Shown: piece after piece, positions 5,227 to 5,659 of the stretch | Layout: each line of letters opens with the position of its first letter | Position numbering within the stretch: position 1 is the first letter of the stretch | Origin: Leptospira wolbachii serovar Codice str. CDC | GTDB taxonomy: Bacteria; Spirochaetota; Leptospiria; Leptospirales; Leptospiraceae | Assembly: GCF_000332515.2 (NCBI RefSeq) | Contig: NZ_AOGZ02000017.1 | Location: forward strand, 1 to 5,659 | Direction: 5' to 3' | Length of the DNA stretch: 5,659 bases | The notes under the pieces: model-generated | The model's input: only the letters and a program-made list of their open reading frames with translations | Told to the model about the DNA's origin: nothing | The model's database searches: none | Program-made: the position numbers and the translations under genes

Positions 5227-5232
5227 TTATGC
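5069..5232 (+). repeat. attC site 7 (type A), end of cassette 6
   Basis: R'' is AATTAAC (5069-5075) and R' is GTTATGC (5226-5232). L'' GGCTAACC pairs with L' GGTTAGCC over 8 bp. The inner stem is TAGGCT/AGCCTA and the apical hairpin is GTTTGC-agtc-GCAAAC. A + strand frame starting at 4987 and running into this site is not considered a gene. Confidence 0.93.
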
Positions 5233-5251
5233 GAACATTGCGGGGAAGAGT

Positions 5252-5273
5252 CGCCGCATCCGTGCGGCGTTTT
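5252..5273 (+). terminator. Rho-independent terminator at the start of cassette 7
   Basis: CGCCGCA (5252-5258), loop TCCG, TGCGGCG (5263-5269), then TTTT (5270-5273) form a perfect 7-bp, G+C-rich stem with a 4-base loop and a T-run. It lies just inside the cassette, upstream of the toxin-antitoxin promoter, so it would stop read-through from upstream cassettes and insulate the module. Confidence 0.8.
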
Positions 5274-5301
5274 ATAAGAAAAAAACCCAGAAATAAACAA
5301 T

Positions 5302-5330
5302 TTGACAAATATACAAATCTTGTATATGAT
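5302..5330 (+). promoter_or_regulatory. Near-consensus sigma-70 promoter of the RHH/PIN toxin-antitoxin cassette
   Basis: A consensus -35 TTGACA (5302-5307) and -10 TATGAT (5325-5330) have the ideal 17-base spacing. Transcription should begin near 5337, two bases before the ATG at 5339, giving an almost leaderless mRNA. GGGA at 5331-5334 would lie outside that transcript, so it is not a certain ribosome site. Confidence 0.8.
5309..5327. promoter_or_regulatory. Palindromic candidate operator ATATACAA-atc-TTGTATAT
   Basis: A perfect 8-bp inverted repeat with a 3-base spacer lies between the -35 and -10 elements and overlaps the -10. Ribbon-helix-helix antitoxins bind such palindromes to repress their own operons, so this is the likely site for the antitoxin encoded directly downstream. 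The structure is seen; the binding is inferred. Confidence 0.65.
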
Positions 5331-5338
5331 GGGAAATT

Positions 5339-5585
5339 ATGAATCAGACTGTTAATATCTCTTTCGAAAAAGCTCTTTTAAAAGAAATTGATAAAATTGC
5401 AAAAAAAAAGAACACAGATCCAGATCCGAACTGATTCGTGAAGCTGCAAGGTCTTATATTGAGAAAAAATCTAAGTGGCAAGCTATCTTCGATTTTGCTT
5501 CAAAACTATCGATAAATCAAATCTTAAAGAAGCTGACATTTTTGATGAAATTAAAGCAGTTAGAAGAAATAAAAAAGCTTCTTAA
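5339..5585 (+). pseudogene. Ribbon-helix-helix antitoxin, broken by two single-base losses in A-runs
   Basis: The frame from ATG 5339 encodes MNQTVNISFEKALLKEIDKI, the beta strand and first helix of an Arc/MetJ/CopG-type (RHH) antitoxin, but stops early at 5432-5434. Adding one A to the nine-A run at 5401-5409 continues it as EHRSRSELIREAARSYIEKK, the characteristic second helix. A second added A in the run at 5502-5505 continues into IDKSNLKEADIFDEIKAV and ends with TAA at 5583-5585. The restored protein is 82 aa, the expected size. Its stop overlaps the PIN toxin start as TAATG, so the pair would be translationally coupled. The product should hold the toxin inactive and repress the operon. 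Either the gene is dead, or the sequence has homopolymer errors; I cannot tell which from the window. Confidence 0.85.
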
Positions 5586-5659
5586 TGTTAAGAGTTCTTT
5601 TAGATACTAACATATATATTTCTGCAATCTTGTTCAACGGAAAGCCTAGAATGGTTTTC
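5585..5659 (+). CDS. PIN-domain toxin (VapC-like), 5' end only
   Basis: Twenty-five codons are present before the window ends. MLRVLLDTNIYISAILFNGK is the start of a PIN-domain nuclease: a hydrophobic first beta strand followed by the invariant Asp7 in LDTN. The I-S-A-I-L-F-x-G-x-P wording resembles the PIN-family toxins usually paired with RHH antitoxins (the COG1569-like group). It is expected to cleave RNA and inhibit translation. The ATG shares one base with the antitoxin stop (TAATG), so translation should be coupled. The remaining acidic residues of the active site lie outside the window. Confidence 0.88.
   Translation, partial: MLRVLLDTNIYISAILFNGKPRMVF

Larger units (their letters stand above)
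1..5659 (+). mobile_element. Integron gene-cassette array (interior segment, no integrase seen)
   Basis: Seven related G+C-rich sites of about 164 bp separate A+T-rich segments carrying one or two + strand genes each. Every site starts with a variant of RYYYAAC (GTATAAC, GCATAAC, ATATAAC, AATTAAC), ends with a GTTRRRY-like box (GTTATAC, GTTATGC, GTTATAT, GTTAATT), and has complementary inner arms, which is attC architecture. Placing the crossover between G and TT gives complete cassettes 107-1091, 1092-2213, 2214-3115, 3116-3860, 3861-4752 and 4753-5226, with partial ones at both ends. Each complete cassette has matched complementary ends, as expected for circular cassettes. The mix of toxin-antitoxin, restriction and unknown exported proteins fits a sedentary chromosomal integron. 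No integrase or attI is visible, so an integrase-less cluster is also possible. Confidence 0.92.

Noticed and set aside
1..5232. Seven dispersed G+C-rich repeats as a CRISPR, REP/BIME or insertion-sequence family
   Set aside because: Spacing is gene-sized, termini follow the attC R/L box pattern, ends match per cassette, and there is no transposase or target-site duplication.

Overview
This window is a stretch of an integron gene-cassette array. Seven attC-type recombination sites, each about 164 bp and G+C-rich (the first cut by the window edge), alternate with A+T-rich cassette bodies, and all convincing genes lie on the + strand in the same orientation as the sites. The organism is probably a spirochaete, most likely Leptospira or a relative. 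Reasons are the A+T-rich genes, TTG starts, and several lipoproteins with relaxed lipoboxes (LFSC, QISC, LFQC). This is inference; no taxonomic marker gene is present. No integron integrase or attI is in the window, so it is either the interior of an array or an integrase-less cassette cluster.

Layout, with crossover between G and TT of each R' box. Site 1, 3' part only, 1-112. Cassette 1, 107-1091: a short Cys-rich lipoprotein-like frame without a normal start, then a 163-aa lipoprotein. Cassette 2, 1092-2213: a full-length Mrr-type (type IV) restriction endonuclease. Cassette 3, 2214-3115: a 131-aa lipoprotein, then an 86-aa frame that is probably the rest of the same gene after a -1 frameshift. 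Cassette 4, 3116-3860: a 176-aa lipoprotein. Cassette 5, 3861-4752: a DUF433/DUF5615 (VapBC-like) toxin-antitoxin pair with its own promoter and a palindromic operator. Cassette 6, 4753-5226: no convincing gene, but a large inverted repeat. Cassette 7, 5227 to the window end: a terminator, a near-consensus promoter with an operator, a frameshifted ribbon-helix-helix antitoxin and the first 25 codons of a PIN-domain toxin.

The strongest observation is that each of the six complete cassettes begins and ends with its own matched 9-10 nt complementary sequence. The match is between the two ends of one cassette, not between the two ends of one attC as it now sits in the array. This is what insertion of circular cassettes by recombination at G/TT leaves behind, and it defines the cassette boundaries to the base. 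The attC sites fall into two structural subfamilies and show many compensatory changes that support a branched fold.

The cargo is typical of a sedentary integron: one nuclease likely to act in defence, two self-expressed toxin-antitoxin modules that may stabilise the array, and unknown exported lipoproteins. At least two single-base losses in A-runs break the last antitoxin. Similar one-base problems may affect cassettes 1 and 3, so homopolymer sequencing error should be excluded before calling pseudogenes.
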